Assembly: GCA_039619475.1 (NCBI GenBank)
Contig: CM077115.1
Span: 500,919,352 to 500,983,351 of the forward strand
Direction: 5' to 3'
Source of the DNA: Icerya purchasi
Lineage: Eukaryota; Arthropoda; Insecta; Hemiptera; Monophlebidae
DNA: 64,000 bases
A model generated the notes under the pieces. The model was not told where the DNA came from. It saw only the letters and a list, made by a program, of their open reading frames with translations, and ran no database searches. Positions within the stretch are counted from its first letter, which is position 1, and each line of letters begins with the position of its first letter. Made by a program: the position numbers and the translations under genes. This document shows positions 1 through 13,439 of the stretch, one piece after another.

Positions 1-3000
1 TTTCAAAATTTCGTTTCCCTCTGTATATTAGCCGGGAAGATTTACAAGCGTGTATAAAAATGTATTCATTAATATTATTAAGTAATGTAAAAGCGCATTA
101 AAAGAAATAATTTGAAATTATGAAATTAATAAACACGAAATTAATAAATTGTCAATCAGACATGCGGAAAAATGTTTTTTACTGAAACCATGTGTCACAA
201 TTTAAAAACTAACGAAATAATAAGTATATATCATCGATTTTTGTAATTAGTATAAATGGAAGGAGAAAACCGTTTTTGGTGAAACAAAAATGTTCGCTAG
301 TATATATGCTATCTATGTTGTTTAATAAAATTTGTCATTTTACGTTTCGCAGCAACTTTATGTTACTCTTAATGTATAATTAACAGGAATGGCCTGATGT
401 AAACAGCTGGTGGTTTGACGTCATTTTAAAAGTTATTTTACATTTTTTTAAACGGGAATAATTTAAAATTTAATTAAACTTAAACATGACCTTAAGCAAT
501 AATTTAAACAATTCTACGTGAGGTAACTTAAAATATTTCTCATGTCCAGTACTACTATCGATAGAAAATAAAATAACTCAATTCTTTCAAACGCTTGTAA
601 TGAATTTGGAAATTATTAACGTAAAATTTGCTTTAAAAATCAATTTTCAAAAATCGAATATATGAATCACGTGGACTTCAAAATTAAAGCTGCATATCAG
701 AAGAAAAAAAAAATTAATTAGATCAATTGCGCATGGACGGCTAGCACCCATTCATTTTTTTCGCAAAATTCCGTATGAGAATTTTATAAAATTTCGAATA
801 TTTCTTCGTAGAAGAGTGAAAAAATGCGCAATAAGATCTGCAATGATTATTTTAAGTTCTTGATACTTTTGTGTCTTTTCACATTACGAAATAATTATTA
901 CGAGAATATTTCATCGAATCTGCTTATTTCTTTCAAATTCTGTTCTATCGTTAGATGTAAAATTTAAGTATAATTTTCTTTAATTGTCCGAAGCTTCTGT
1001 GTCATCGAACCTCTTTTAATTCCTTTACCGTGTGATTCGACACAATCTAAAACGGCCTCTTACTTTCGCTATTTTTTTCTTCATCTGACTTATTTTCATA
1101 ACTTTATCCACTTGATTAGCTAAACACGTTAACTTATACTGATATGAAAGCAATTTCTAAAGCAAGACAAAAACAATCGGCTTACTACGAACAGTGAGAC
1201 TACTTTTTCTACTGACGACACTGCTTCAAAAAATTATAAATTTCTTACTGGAAGGTAAAAACACAAAACTGAAGAGGGGAGTAATTATTTGAACCATCAA
1301 CTAAAAACTTTGGTCATTTCCTTTTTCCTTACCACCCGTGGTGACCACTGTGGCCTTTATCGAGTCAGGTACACACGCTTATTTCTTCTTGCGATGACTG
1401 ATGACTGGTTAGTCCCGACAGACAACAGGATCACACATACACGCACATTTACTCTCGCACCACTTTTTTCGATAATTTGTATTTATTTCATTATTTTATT
1501 ATTTCGTTATTGTATTATTTTATTATTTTTGAATTTCACCGTTAAACCATGTAATGCACACATTACAAAATATATATATATATATATGCATATTATTTGA
1601 TGGAACTTTCGCATTTAATTAAATTAGAATTTCCTTTATCGATCACGATTTACAATTTTATCTGGCACGGACATGTCGTCATTCGCAATTCATTTTAAAC
1701 GTGCTTTTAAAAAACAAAAAAAAAAAAAAAAAATATCCGGCTCATTCATTTGTATTGAACAGCCGCGAAAGTGTACAAATATTTCATTTTACAGTGAAAA
1801 ATTAAAAACAGTACGCAGATACGAATTTATTTATCGAACAGAATGTTGCCTTTAGTCGTCTGGTTGATAGTGATAGATTTTTACGCAAGCCGCGTAAAAT
1901 ACGTGTGTGCGTTTCTTTAGAAATATTGTAAGTATTTTTGCAGACCTTTTATTTGTAATTCCGTACAAACACAATATATACCGAACCGGCTGGAATATAG
2001 CCATCCACTACATTAATCATTGGTCAGCAAAAAATAATACGAATGTAAACGTAACAAAAGCCGGTGCGTACAAACGGATTAATTTCTAACGATAAACACA
2101 CAAGAAATTTACGCCGCGATATGGCTGGCGGCTTCTGCGTACCTGTAGTAACACGGTAATAAGAGTTTGATTGAAATTGCCGTCAAATGTTTTCCAAACA
2201 AAAAAAACAAAAACAAAAACAAAACGATCACCGGTTTTCAGAGCTGAAAAAGAGTAACATACTGCACTGAGCAACACGAACGAAAATAAACAATCGAAAT
2301 AGACCGCGATGTGCGAAGTGATCCGACGTTGTTAGTGCGTCTGATCCACGACGTGTCCACGACAATGCGAAACGAATTAGGAAATTACTTTAGCAAGGCA
2401 GTCAGGCAGCACCTGCCGCCAACAGTGTAGAACAGTCGTCGAGACAAAGACGGAGAATTCTCCTAGAACATACGGTGGAACGCGTCAACGTTCAACGTCA
2501 GCGTAACTATTTTCTATTCATCGATTGTAGAAACGATGAGGAAGAGGTACGAGGTAAAGCAAAAATACAGATAATAAACTACGGCTGAAGAAATGGGATC
2601 TTCGCGGCACCGCCATTGCTCGTCCGCGCTATAATTAAGCAGTTTACTGAAATTATCGGTTTTTATAAAACTACCAATGAGGAAATCTTTACATCGGAAG
2701 GGTAATTCTTGGTTTTTGTTTTCCGTGACTTCTCTTTATCGCACGTCAGTTCTTATTTTCCGTTTTTTTTTTATTTTTATCCGATTAAAAACAATTTTCG
2801 GAATTTAATAAACTCGCGTTGAAGTTATTTATTGCAAATAATACGAATAAAACAACTTCAAAATAGAAACACTTTTGTACAAAAAAGGTTTACTTCTTTC
2901 GAAGCGATATCGAACTCTGATTATTATTCAATAAATTCAGTAAATAGACTGTGCGGTGTTGTATACACACCGAAACATCTCAATACGAAAGAATAAACGT

Positions 3001-4336
3001 CAAACGAAACTGCGTCTACTGGAAATGTCAAAAATTTCCAACTCCGAATTCAACAATCTGCACTAAACAACAGAGTAGGAAAATAGTCGGGCTGTTGTAT
3101 CCCCCTCCCGCTTTTCAACAAAAAGATTTCTACCACTTTTTCTTGAAGCAAATTGGGTCCCCCCAAAAGTTCAGTCAATCATTTTCACCAATAGAACTCC
3201 ATTGCTACGCACGAATATTGCGTCGTCGTGTACAGAGGGGAATCGAAATAATATTTAAGTAGTTTACCGACGTACGCGGAGGATAACGAATCTAAATAGC
3301 GCCTAAAGCTTAAAATCACGGGATACTCTTAGATATTCCACTTACCGAAATTGTATCGTCGGGTAATAATTTTCTCTCTTTTCTTTAATAACTAACGCTT
3401 TTTGGACACGCGATTTATCGTATAAAATCAAAGTCGTAAACGGTAACTATTAGCAGCGCGCAGAAGTAACGTTATATAAGTTATAGGCGAAGTGTCTAAG
3501 CAGAATAGGAGAACTGAAGAAGGGAGGGAATGTTAAATAAAATTAATAAAATTTTAATCGAACAGATAAAACAATTTAACAATTTAATATAAAATATACT
3601 TTTGTATGTAGTAGATAACATTTTCAAAATATCGAGCAAACATAAGGAGACCATTTCGCATTTTCTAACATTTCACATTTGCTTTTCATAATTACTTATA
3701 AAAAAATAAAAAAAACGTTTTTTTTTGTTTTTTTTTTTATCAGTCATCATTGTTTACAAATACAATAAACGCGATGGATTAATACGATTCAATATGACAT
3801 ATGCCTTTGAAAGGCATACAAAACTAACCTCGGAATGTTTTAAAATGCCGAGTATTTCCAAAAAGCAAGAATCACACGATATAAATCTTTTTTTTTTATA
3901 GAAAGTACAGAATATGGACTATATATATTTTCATTTAAAATTACTACGCTTTTGTCGAACGCTGCGCGCGCAATTTCCGTTACACCGTAAAATTTTACCG
4001 CCCCTTCGTCCCTACAGAAGTATAACTTAAAAAAAAAAATCTTCACAACAAGCCAGAATCGCTAATTGGTGTTTTCCGTGTACCAAATTTTATTATTTCC
4101 CAGCGGAACTTGTCGGTTTCTTAAATAGACAAAAAAAAAAAAAAAAAAAAAATGCAATTATGTATACGTAAATTTCTTGAAAATCAAACGATAAACAATT
4201 ACAACTGTCTGGAGAACCATTTTTTTTTTTTAAATTCTGTTCTTGTTTCGAAAGAAAGAACGAAATAAAAAATCGTAAACTAGCTCTAGCGTAATTATTA
4301 TAATGTTGGACGACAAGAGAACAGACAGCAAAGAAA
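1..4336. other. AT-rich gene-free DNA
   Basis: I see no gene here. The stretch holds A/T homopolymers, a short (TA)n tract near 1569-1588 and a patch at about 2280-2545 that is visibly richer in G+C and CpG than its surroundings. The open frames present are short, mostly start at non-ATG codons and match no family I know. Confidence 0.6.
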
Positions 4337-4412
4337 ACTGAGAAACCTGAGGTAACTGAGAAACCTGAAGTAACTGAGAAATCTGAGGTAATTGAGAAAC
4401 CTGAGGTAATTG
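4337..4412 (+). repeat. 18-bp tandem repeat, about 4.2 copies
   Basis: Four units of the pattern ACTGAGAAACCTGAGGTA run head to tail (4337, 4355, 4373, 4391) with one to two changes between units, and a partial fifth follows. The unit is six codons long and reads TEKPEV in one frame, but that frame is closed by stops shortly upstream and downstream, so I call it a minisatellite and not a gene. Confidence 0.85.
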
Positions 4413-7380
4413 AAACTTTCGTTTGATAACAACTGGTATGTTTTTTAGTGTGATGTATTTCTCCGATTATTGATGTTAGAATTATACTTATTAATACGTT
4501 TAAATACGAAATAAATACATTTTAAGAACAAAACAGAATGGCGAATAATTACAAGCTAGTAATCATCCAACTGCATGTCAACCGAATGAACTCTGTTACC
4601 GTACCGACACTAGCGAACGCGAAACACGTATACGCACTGGTTTTCTCGTTTAACATCAACCCTCTTCGAAATCGGGCTACCGACAAATACGATTAATTGA
4701 CACTTATTATTAAGTGCGCATTACGAATCAATAAAACGACAAATAATAATTGTAAAAAATAAAATGTAGAAAACAAAATTCGACCGTGCCAAGCAAAAAA
4801 ACACAGAAACGAATACGCATTGCGGGCGCTGAAATCCAATTCGCGGTAAGGAGTATTATTGGCAGTAGCTCAATAAATCATAATCTCGGTATTCCCTCTG
4901 CCACTTTAGTCTCTTCCTGCACGCTGTTGAATATTAGCCAAAAATAATGTAAACAAACCTGGTCATTTGATTTTTTTCTTTTTTTTCTTTAATAAAAGTT
5001 CTTCCGATAAAGGTATAAACCTCGCGATTAAAGTCTGCGAGGCTGCAGATAAAACGGTAAATAACCAACTATGATAATGAAAAGCACCCCTTCACAGAGC
5101 CGCATCAAGCCCGTTTCTTCGGACGCGTGCAAATATATGCATCGTGAAACAAATCGAGTCGAACGGCAAAGAAAAGTTTAACCGGCCAGAACAAATTCCG
5201 TTGATAACCGATCACATTACAAAAGAACAAAAGCCGTACAAAGAAGAGCCGAGAAAATCACGAACAATATGTAAAATAATAATGAGGCCAGAAAAGGTTT
5301 TAGTCAAATACGCGTCTCTTTTACCAAATAATGAACATTTATTTGTTTTATCCGCCTGAAGCGGTATAATAATTTTACGCCATAAACAAGTTGTTACTTG
5401 GCCATTTCACATAATGGTTTAATGTCGAAACGAACGAGGCGGTACACACATTATCCGATTAGCTCCTAAAAACGCTGAAAAATTAAAGCTATTTTATTTC
5501 GTTCTTACACATGCTACGTTTTTCCCTCATATTTAACACACTTTTTTCTTTCTTTCTTTTTTCCTTTTTTTTCTTTCTTTTTTTTTTTTTTATATATGAA
5601 GTTTTAGCATAGTGCTACGTGGTGTAAAAACTATTAGTGAAATCTGCGACTATGAAACGCGCGCGACAATTAAAAAACGCAAAACTGTGAGAAATGTAAT
5701 CAATTAAAACCGACCGCATTTCGTAAGATTTTAAGAAGACTATACATCTGAGAGAGAGCAAGGGATGTCCGCACGGTGAAATTCGAAGGATCGAGTTTTA
5801 TTTGAAAGCATCTATCTTTCTAAAGTATAACGACAAAAAAAAAAAAAAATTAATTGAAAAAACGGGCAAACTTAACTGATTCCGAACGGAATCTATTTGG
5901 AGGAAGTACGCACACTACATGTAAAAGAAGACAAATTGTGTAGCACTACCGTCGGTCGGTCGGTCGGGGAGGTATTTCCCTTTTTTAACGAATATTTCAA
6001 AAAGAACTTTACACCATGGCCTACTATCAGGGGAAGATACAGAAGAACATTTGGGGGAGGGGGAATTATATAATTACGTAAAATCTTCCACAGCAGGCAG
6101 TAGATTTGAGAAATACCCCCCTTGTGTTTCATAAAGAAAATCAAACAGCGACCACCTCTTTAGAAATTTTTGAAAAATGTTTCTTAAAAATACATTATTA
6201 ATACAATTTTTAATTTAACTTTATTTTACTTTTAAATAAAACGAGATTATAAAATTATACCTTAAATATGGTAGTTTAGAAATAGTGAGATAGTAATTTT
6301 GTTATGCTTTTTTTTTATTTTTGCTAGTAATCCGATTCGAATTCTCTTCGTCCGTGAGTAAGTTTAAATATTTCTCATTGAACTCTATTTTTAATTAAAA
6401 TTACAAAATAAATAAAAATGGCAAAAGATCGATCACAGTTGGGCTTAAAATAAAATAAAATAAAAACGGAAAACATTAATAGTTTTACTAGAAAACAGTA
6501 TTAAATTATTAAAATTCGCCGGTATAACATTTATACAAATCTTTTATAGCATAAATTAAGTTTCTCTGTTATAAAATTTTTTTTCATAGTGGCTTTGGTT
6601 CTTCCAGGAGGGGGGGGGGTGATGTCCTCAATCGCCCTTTCCCTGTGAATGAGCCACCGCATACTATAGAGATGTATATTATTGTCGCACCGTCATCGTC
6701 ACAACATATTTCGTCGTGTAGCAGAATGAACCGTTATTATTAAAAACGGAACAGATAGAACGCAAAAATCTGATAAAAAATCATAATAAAACGGACGAAG
6801 AGAATTAATCGGGAAAAGTCAGTAATTATATCATTGTATGGCTTTCGTCATTGATCATTGTAATCGAGCGCGATAAAATAATGTTGGAGTAGTATAAATT
6901 AACGAGATGACCCTGAAAATGTGATCAACTTCAAATGACTCCAACCTTGTCCGCGCTAATTAGTCGTTTTCTTCCCTATCCGGTACATTGTTCGAAAAAT
7001 AAGCATAGTTCTCGTACCGACCTCATCAGATCGCCGTCGTCAAATTTTACTTCATCATTCGCCGCAGGACCGACTTTCTTTTTTACCGAACAACTTTTAT
7101 CCCTTCCGCCGAGTTTTTCTACACGCGCACACATACAATATGGCGGCGAAAGGAGAACTTCAGGCTATACCGTTTCCGCCGGCTACCTTTAATTCTCACC
7201 GCGTACCATCGTGCACACGCAATATCCGTTCTGACTAATTCGCCGATTTGTAGATGATGCTTAAAAAAAAAAAAAAAAAAAAATCGCTACCGAAAATCTC
7301 TATAAAATACTATGCCGATAATAATCAAATTAACAATACGTAACATATATACTAGTAAAAGATTAAAATCAAAAATTTTT
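4413..7380. other. AT-rich gene-free DNA
   Basis: No recognisable gene. It contains poly-A and poly-T runs, a short (GGTC)n run near 5951-5966 and a G-run near 6608-6618. The G-run is flanked by GTGGCT and AGCCAC in inverted orientation (about 6594-6652), which may be a very small hairpin element. Confidence 0.5.
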
Positions 7381-7384
7381 TCCC

Positions 7385-7445
7385 ACGGAAATTAAAAATA
7401 CTATTTAACGTTTCGAATGCGTACGGTGTCCATCATCAGAAACTA
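7385..7445 (-). other. Possible PLE-type terminal motif (hammerhead-like core)
   Basis: The minus strand reads CTGATGATGG at 7440-7431, then, about ten bases on, CGAAACG. The same pairing of CTGATG and CCGAAACG occurs in both terminal arms of the Penelope-like element at 33-35 kb in this window. Hammerhead ribozymes use CUGAUGA and GAAA as their core, and such motifs are known from Penelope-like elements. I could not draw a convincing stem II, so this may be a decayed terminal repeat of another PLE or chance. Confidence 0.3.
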
Positions 7446-8715
7446 AAAACCATAACTAATTCTGTTATTTCGTCCAATTTCGACTTCGTGATTTATATGT
7501 ACTTTTTTTCCCCCTTTTCCCACAGACTAGAAGTGGAAAGTGGATATTATCATTGGTTTCAACGTCGATTACTCGCGGACGTAAATACCTGTTTAAATTC
7601 CGTATTTTTTTCGTCCATATTGTCGCCGTCGTGCTTCCTTTTAATAGACTAATAGTAGTAGATGGTCTCTAAGATGAACTCAGCTGTTAACTCTCCTCCC
7701 TCTATTGAGAAATAGTTATTAATTAATGGTTTTCCTAACTCGACTGTTTTTAAATCCATCAATTTTAGCTAGAAGTAGTTCCTCCGTCTCTTTCAAATTT
7801 TAATAAGCGAGACACCACATGTGGCCGTCCGCTGCCGCTGACTTTTCTATACGTTTATGATGTTTCTATACTAATTGTTCTATTTATCAACACCACAACA
7901 ACAGAGTTACCACGTGTACACGTATAGGCTGCTCTGCTTGAGTTTCAAACGAGAAAACTCCTACTGAAAACAGTCGCGCTTGACCTAAAGCTAAATCGAA
8001 CCGGCTACCGAACGCGTCCGGGAAACTTTAGGCAAGAACAGGGCGAATTTACTACATATCTGTGCGATACCAACTTAGTGAACACATTGCAGGACACATT
8101 TACAGGGTTATTCAGTGTTTCACGAGTTCAATAACGAACCGCGAAACGTACACATATCGACTAAAAACAAATTTGGTCCAGCTGCAACTCTTAGACAATT
8201 CAAATTCATTCGGGTTGACCCCGTGTGTCAAAATCACTTCAATATTCTATCCACAAAAAACAATTAGCGCTGTTTCGAGAGTGAAAACGAGCAGGTGCGG
8301 CGTAATAGATGGTATTTATGTATCGTGCCATTCTCTGCTCACCGCAATTAAGAGATGCGCACCTCTCGGTAATAATAGTTTGTTCGGCAGCCGCGCCCCG
8401 AAAATGAACCGTGGGTTTCCCTATTGAGAATTTCCTTATAAAACTGCGAGCGATCAACTTAAGCGATTTTTATCGTGCAGATTTACCCGCCAAAAGTTCC
8501 CACATTGTTGTCGCTTAAAACAAACGTGGTTTTTTCGAACGATCGCTTTTAATTTCCGGCTCCTCACGAAGCACGCCAAAAAATACATATATTATATATA
8601 AAAAAACAAAAGTAAACAAAAACTAACGAGGCACCACACACACACACACGCTAATTGTGTGATACACGTTATTAATGTCGCCGGTATATATGTATTTACG
8701 TTTATCGTTACTACG
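7446..8715. other. Gene-free DNA
   Basis: Nothing recognisable. A 121-codon open frame at 8062-8427 has no family resemblance and overlaps an antisense open frame, so I treat it as chance in a less AT-rich patch. Confidence 0.5.
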
Positions 8716-8763
<48 letters not shown>

Positions 8764-8774
8764 GCGCGCGCGCG
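8716..8774. repeat. Compound microsatellite (ATAC)n-(CA)n-(CG)n
   Basis: About four ATAC units pass into roughly fifteen CA dinucleotides, then seven CG dinucleotides at 8761-8774. Alternating purine-pyrimidine DNA of this type can adopt Z-DNA, but no function is shown. Confidence 0.95.
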
Positions 8775-10297
8775 GGCACAGGTGAATAAACTACACGCCG
8801 GTTATTTACCAGGTCATTCGGCGATCGATCGGTGGCGCCACAACGTCTGATATAAATACTAGGCCTATCTCGCTGTTAATGATCTTGTCTAATGTCACAT
8901 TACATAATCTGCGACAGCTAGTCGCATTACGACGTCGGCGACCGCGCAAATAACTTGTTTCACATTATGTCCATACATCGTGGTGAACATTCGATTTTAT
9001 TTTTTTTCCAAACCAGTTTCGATGAATATATCGACATTGATTATTGTATCGACCTTTCAACATCGATTTTCTCGTATAGTAGCGACGCGTGTGAAAATTC
9101 TCAAAAATCCCATAATACCGCGCGAATATAGATTTTCGAAATAAAACGAAAGTAAAGGCTGCCTGCACTCAGTTCCTATAAATTCGACGCGAGAGGTTTT
9201 AAGAAAACATATTTACCTTTTACACACCGTCGTTATAGTCTTCAGCACGGGAAGCTCTAAGAACACAGCCACCCCGTGCTCTCTAGATCTATAACGAAAT
9301 TCAAATTCTTTCCCCACGAGCCACATCTTATCCTTTTCCTATAGAAAGCAATCTTCCTTTGAACTTCCATATTCGTTTTTTTTCTTTCTTTTTTTTGGTC
9401 GAAATTTACGCTTCCGTACCGTCCAACCGACGACCTTCATTGCGATATAGGCGTTTCTTCTGTAGAGAACGTCTAATGTCGCGCAACTACTGGAGCTTGT
9501 TGTAAAACAATCGAGAGAGCATTACACGTTTCCGCTTAAGAGAGATCAATGAAACCCGATGTAGGGCATGGGAAAAATTAATGCCGGCAAGCTACAACAA
9601 TGTGCATCTCAGTGTAAAAAGTACCGGAAATCGCTAAATAAAACAACGAAAATTTACTAGTCTTTCATAAAAACCGTAATAAAATGTAAAAGATGGGGGG
9701 CTATAATCAAAAAAAAAAAAAACAAAACATGAGACTTGTGCAAAGAGATCCAGCATTTTGGGAACGGTAACAATTCACGCGTGATATCCACACACTTCGG
9801 CGTAGTTCGAGTAGCCGTTCATCATTCTATCTGAAGAACAGTGCTTATTTATGATTCTCGTCGAGTTGTATTATTGAAATTAAGGAAAATAACATAAAAA
9901 TGATAATCGGTCCGAAAAAAAAAAATCAATAAAACAAGCATTTAATATGATACGAATAAAAAATGACGTACTGTGCATATCACTGAATCGTACAAGCTAA
10001 ATACGTCAGCGGCAAAAAAAAAAATTGTCGACTCCTGCTATCTTGTCGTTTAGGATAGACTAAATTTTATCGAATACAAAACTTTAGTAAAACAACCACC
10101 GGGAAATACCGAGAAACAGGTTCTCACTGTAAAAGAAAAATTTAAACCAAACATAAATGCAGCTAATTTGTGTACATTGTTATTTCCGAAAAAATTGAAT
10201 TGATTAATTTTGTACGCGTGCAACAATAGAAAAAACGATTTTTAGCGCTGGTTGCCTTTTTCGTTTCGAATAAGGTTTTTTACTTTTTTTTTATTCT

Positions 10298-10331
<34 letters not shown>

Positions 10332-11140
10332 ATTTCAAACGTTACGTAACATCGCTTAATTCGACTAACGGAACGGGTAAAAATAAAGAGAAAACACATA
10401 AAAAGGTAATTACCCGAATATAGATAAAGCAACGCCGTGGTTAACACGGTTGAATAAACACAATGTTGTTAAATGGCTTGTAAAAGGAGGAAAATTACGT
10501 CGGAATATATCAACTCTCATAGTAAACCGACTTGTGTAGACTGATAGATATATCATCAAACGTATAACGACTTAGTGATTCAAGAAATTAACGAGATGAA
10601 TCATGTCCATTCCATTCTCATTTCGACTATACTATTTAGAAATTATCAAATTAAAAATAAACTATAATTTTTTTGAGCCGCCATGAACTTTTGACATCTT
10701 TGTACCGCAACAACGTAGGCGCATACTCATATTCATTGTGATAACAGTTACCGCACGAAATCGGATAGCACACATAAATTGCCGTATAAATGTAAGAATT
10801 ACCTTCTTCCTGCTCTAAATCTAAAATGTATTTAAAAAAATTGTTTTGTTTGGTTTTTTTCTTTTTTCTTTTGTTTTACTTCTACATTTTATATATCGAG
10901 TTTTATAGCCGAATACAGAAAATAATAATACGACAGAACGGCTACGGAAACTTTTCGAGAAAAACATTCGGTCGAGATATATTTATTAAAATTGTTTAAA
11001 CACTGTGGTGACTGAGAAAAACGAATGCGGGTTTAATTCGCCGGTGATCGCTGTACACGCCTTCATATTCATTAATTGGTAGAACAATTTTCATAATTCA
11101 AAAAAACAAAAATAATATATGAATATCGCTCAGAAAACGC
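8775..11140. other. Gene-free DNA
   Basis: No gene or element recognised. It holds several homopolymer tracts, the longest a T-run at about 10303-10327. Confidence 0.5.
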
Positions 11141-11230
11141 AGCACATTTCTACACATTTCTACACATTTCTACACATTTCTACACATTTCTACACATTTT
11201 TACACGTTTTTACACATTTTTACACATTAT
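11141..11230. repeat. 10-bp tandem repeat, nine copies
   Basis: Nine consecutive copies of TACACATTTC run in exact 10-bp register. The first five or six are near-identical and the last four carry T for C or G for A changes, a pattern of decay at one end. No coding frame crosses it. Confidence 0.95.
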
Positions 11231-12970
11231 CAAGTATAATAAATTCCCTTTCGTGAAAATTAACTACTCTCTATTAACCAATAATGACTGTTTCGATTTC
11301 GCACTAAAGTAAGTCGCGTACCATAGGACGACATCGTCAGGGCAGTGTCAAGTTAAATTTACAATCTATTCAATCTAACAAAGACTTTCAAGATTTCCTT
11401 TAGTTGGCAAACCGTTTTTCTATTAGGAACAACTTATAGCTGGGTTTCCCAGCCAGAACCTGAATTTCGTAGCCACCTTCATTACTAGGCTATCACGTTC
11501 ACCAAATCCAGGTCTACTACTCCGGATTAAATGTCGAAACCACTACTGCCAAACAATATGTAATTAATATCACGAAATAGTACAGTTATTACCGGATGAA
11601 AAATCAAACTGCGGTGTAGTTCGTTACTATCAGCCGGAGAAAGACCTAAAAAAAACACTAAACCCGAAAATATATCCAAATCGTATACCACTTACGAACG
11701 CGCTTTGCTACGTTTATTCGAGCCACAAATAATACGACGTTTATACAGTGAAGAAAGTTTTAAACAAGTTTATTAATATATATTTATCAATGTTCTGACA
11801 CTGTTGATGTGGCACAAATACGTTTGATGGTATTTCTGCGCTGCTCGCCAATTCGTACGAAAAAATATTTTAATTATCAAATTCTTATTTCGTTTCGAAT
11901 ATGGTCGCGTTATCAGTAGAGAGATTAATGCGAATTAGTTGATTTTGCACTATAATACAGTTATTATTATTTTGACATTAATCAGCCGAACACAAGCACA
12001 CATCCCATACGTTATCTCTTAACTTGTATCTAATTACCTATCGCGAACTAAATTAGCATTTCATACATTACACCAGAACAAACGCATTTCATTAAGAATA
12101 AGAAGAGAAAGAAAAAAACAGTTAAAATTTCTCCCTGAAAACAGTATAGGGCTCCGTTACGTATTTATAATTATCGATCGATTTAAAACACTTTACAGGC
12201 AACTTTCGTATACATGTCAGCTGATTCGTCAACAAAATAATAAAAGTAATTAGCGAATACTAATAATAATTATAATAATAATTATAATAATAATAATAAT
12301 AATAAATAATAATAGCAGCTCGATCGAGGGGAAACGGTTAATCAACTCGGCACACCGACAACAATCCAATTCTGACCTTAATGAACGCATTTGTTACATG
12401 AACTCAACACGTGAACACAACCGCACACCGACTTTGTTAAATTAACGTAAATTCAATTTCCGCCTTGTTCGAAGTTAATTTTCGACACTTCAATATTATT
12501 ACATCGTGATGGCCAATCACGACAAGTCATTATTTCGCAAATAACACTAAATCGGAACAGCCTAAATTTTATTCCAAATAACTGCAACAGAGCTAATAAA
12601 TAATTTCACATCTTATGCATATACGGCAACTATTGTACTTTTTTTTTTTTTTTTTTTTTTACTTTTACCCTAAGACGGCAGGGATTATTGACTAAACAAA
12701 AAAAAACAAAACAGGCTCAAAATCACAATAAGTCACGATTTGAAAAATGTATTCGTCGTTAAGCTCCTCACTCTACCACTACCTTTCTCAGCTACTGATT
12801 ATTAGCTCCTGTCTAAAATGTTTAAGTTTTTTTTTTGGTTCGGCATCTAAACCATTTGGCCACTTTCAACACAAATTTGCTCTAAACAGAAACTGACATT
12901 CTTATTTCTAATATATAAATAAAATACAAAGAGAGAGAGAAAAAAAAAAAAGAACAAAATAAAACTGAAT
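11231..12970. other. Gene-free DNA with an (AAT)n tract
   Basis: No gene seen. An (ATAAT)/(AAT)n microsatellite lies at about 12256-12312 and a T-run at about 12639-12660. Confidence 0.5.
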
Positions 12971-12981
12971 AAATAGATACC

Positions 12982-13340
12982 ATGAGAATGAACAACACAA
13001 GACTGGGTAACAAAATATTTTCTTACGTACAAAACCACAAAACAAAATCGAGTTGGTTCAGAGAAATAGAGCAAGATATGACGGAAATGCAAATCACAGT
13101 TGAAGATATTCATAGCCGGGTCGATCTGAGAAATTTAATAGGTGGAAAGCAATTTTAAAAAAAACCGAAAATACGAAACGGTATATCATGGACGCTGGAA
13201 AGAAAGAAGAACTATAGTGAACGAATGAAGGAATATTGGGCGCAAATAAAGGCCAAAAGAAAGAATGACAACTAAAATTACATGGTCCATAGCTGGCCGA
13301 AACGAGAAGAAGAAGAAGATAAAATAGAATAAAAATGAAT
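12982..13340 (+). pseudogene. RTE-like LINE, 3' end of the reverse transcriptase ORF
   Basis: Conceptual translation from 12982 gives an open frame of 58 codons, a TAA at 13156-13158, then 38 more codons in the same frame to a second TAA at 13273-13275. The first part (MRMNNTRLGNKIF, then SSWFREIEQDMTEM) and the last part (WTLERKKNYSERMKEYW) match the layout of RTE/BovB-like LINE C-termini: an RM motif, a W-x-x-E-V-K-like block, and W-x-x-E-R-K...SERMKEYW just before the stop. The purine-rich tail with GAAGAAGAAGAAG at about 13304-13318 is typical of such 3' ends. The same blocks occur in the minus-strand relic at 47.4-47.7 kb. Only the last hundred codons are kept, so it is a 5'-truncated, inactive copy. 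The family assignment comes from memory of these motifs. Confidence 0.75.
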
Positions 13341-13439
13341 AAATAGACGAAATAGAAAAAATAAATAACTTTAAACAGCTGCCATTTAAAACAGCAACAA
13401 AACAAATACTGCATGTTATAAGAAACCGACAAGGAAATT

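Noticed and set aside
2523..2556. First coding exon starting ATGAGGAAGAGGTACGAG with a GTAAAG donor
   Set aside because: Six codons and a GT are too little evidence without a partner exon or transcript.
4337..4412. Repeat-containing protein (TEKPEV units)
   Set aside because: The frame is closed by stops within about 15 codons on either side; a minisatellite explains it.
6585..6665. End of another hAT-like element with a G-run
   Set aside because: Only short inverted similarity (GTGGCT/AGCCAC) and no TSD; too little to call.
8062..8427. 121-codon plus-strand open frame
   Set aside because: Unrecognised, with an equally open antisense frame; treated as chance.
11141..11230. CRISPR-like array
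   Set aside because: The 10-bp units are contiguous without spacers and the DNA is eukaryotic; it is a simple tandem repeat.
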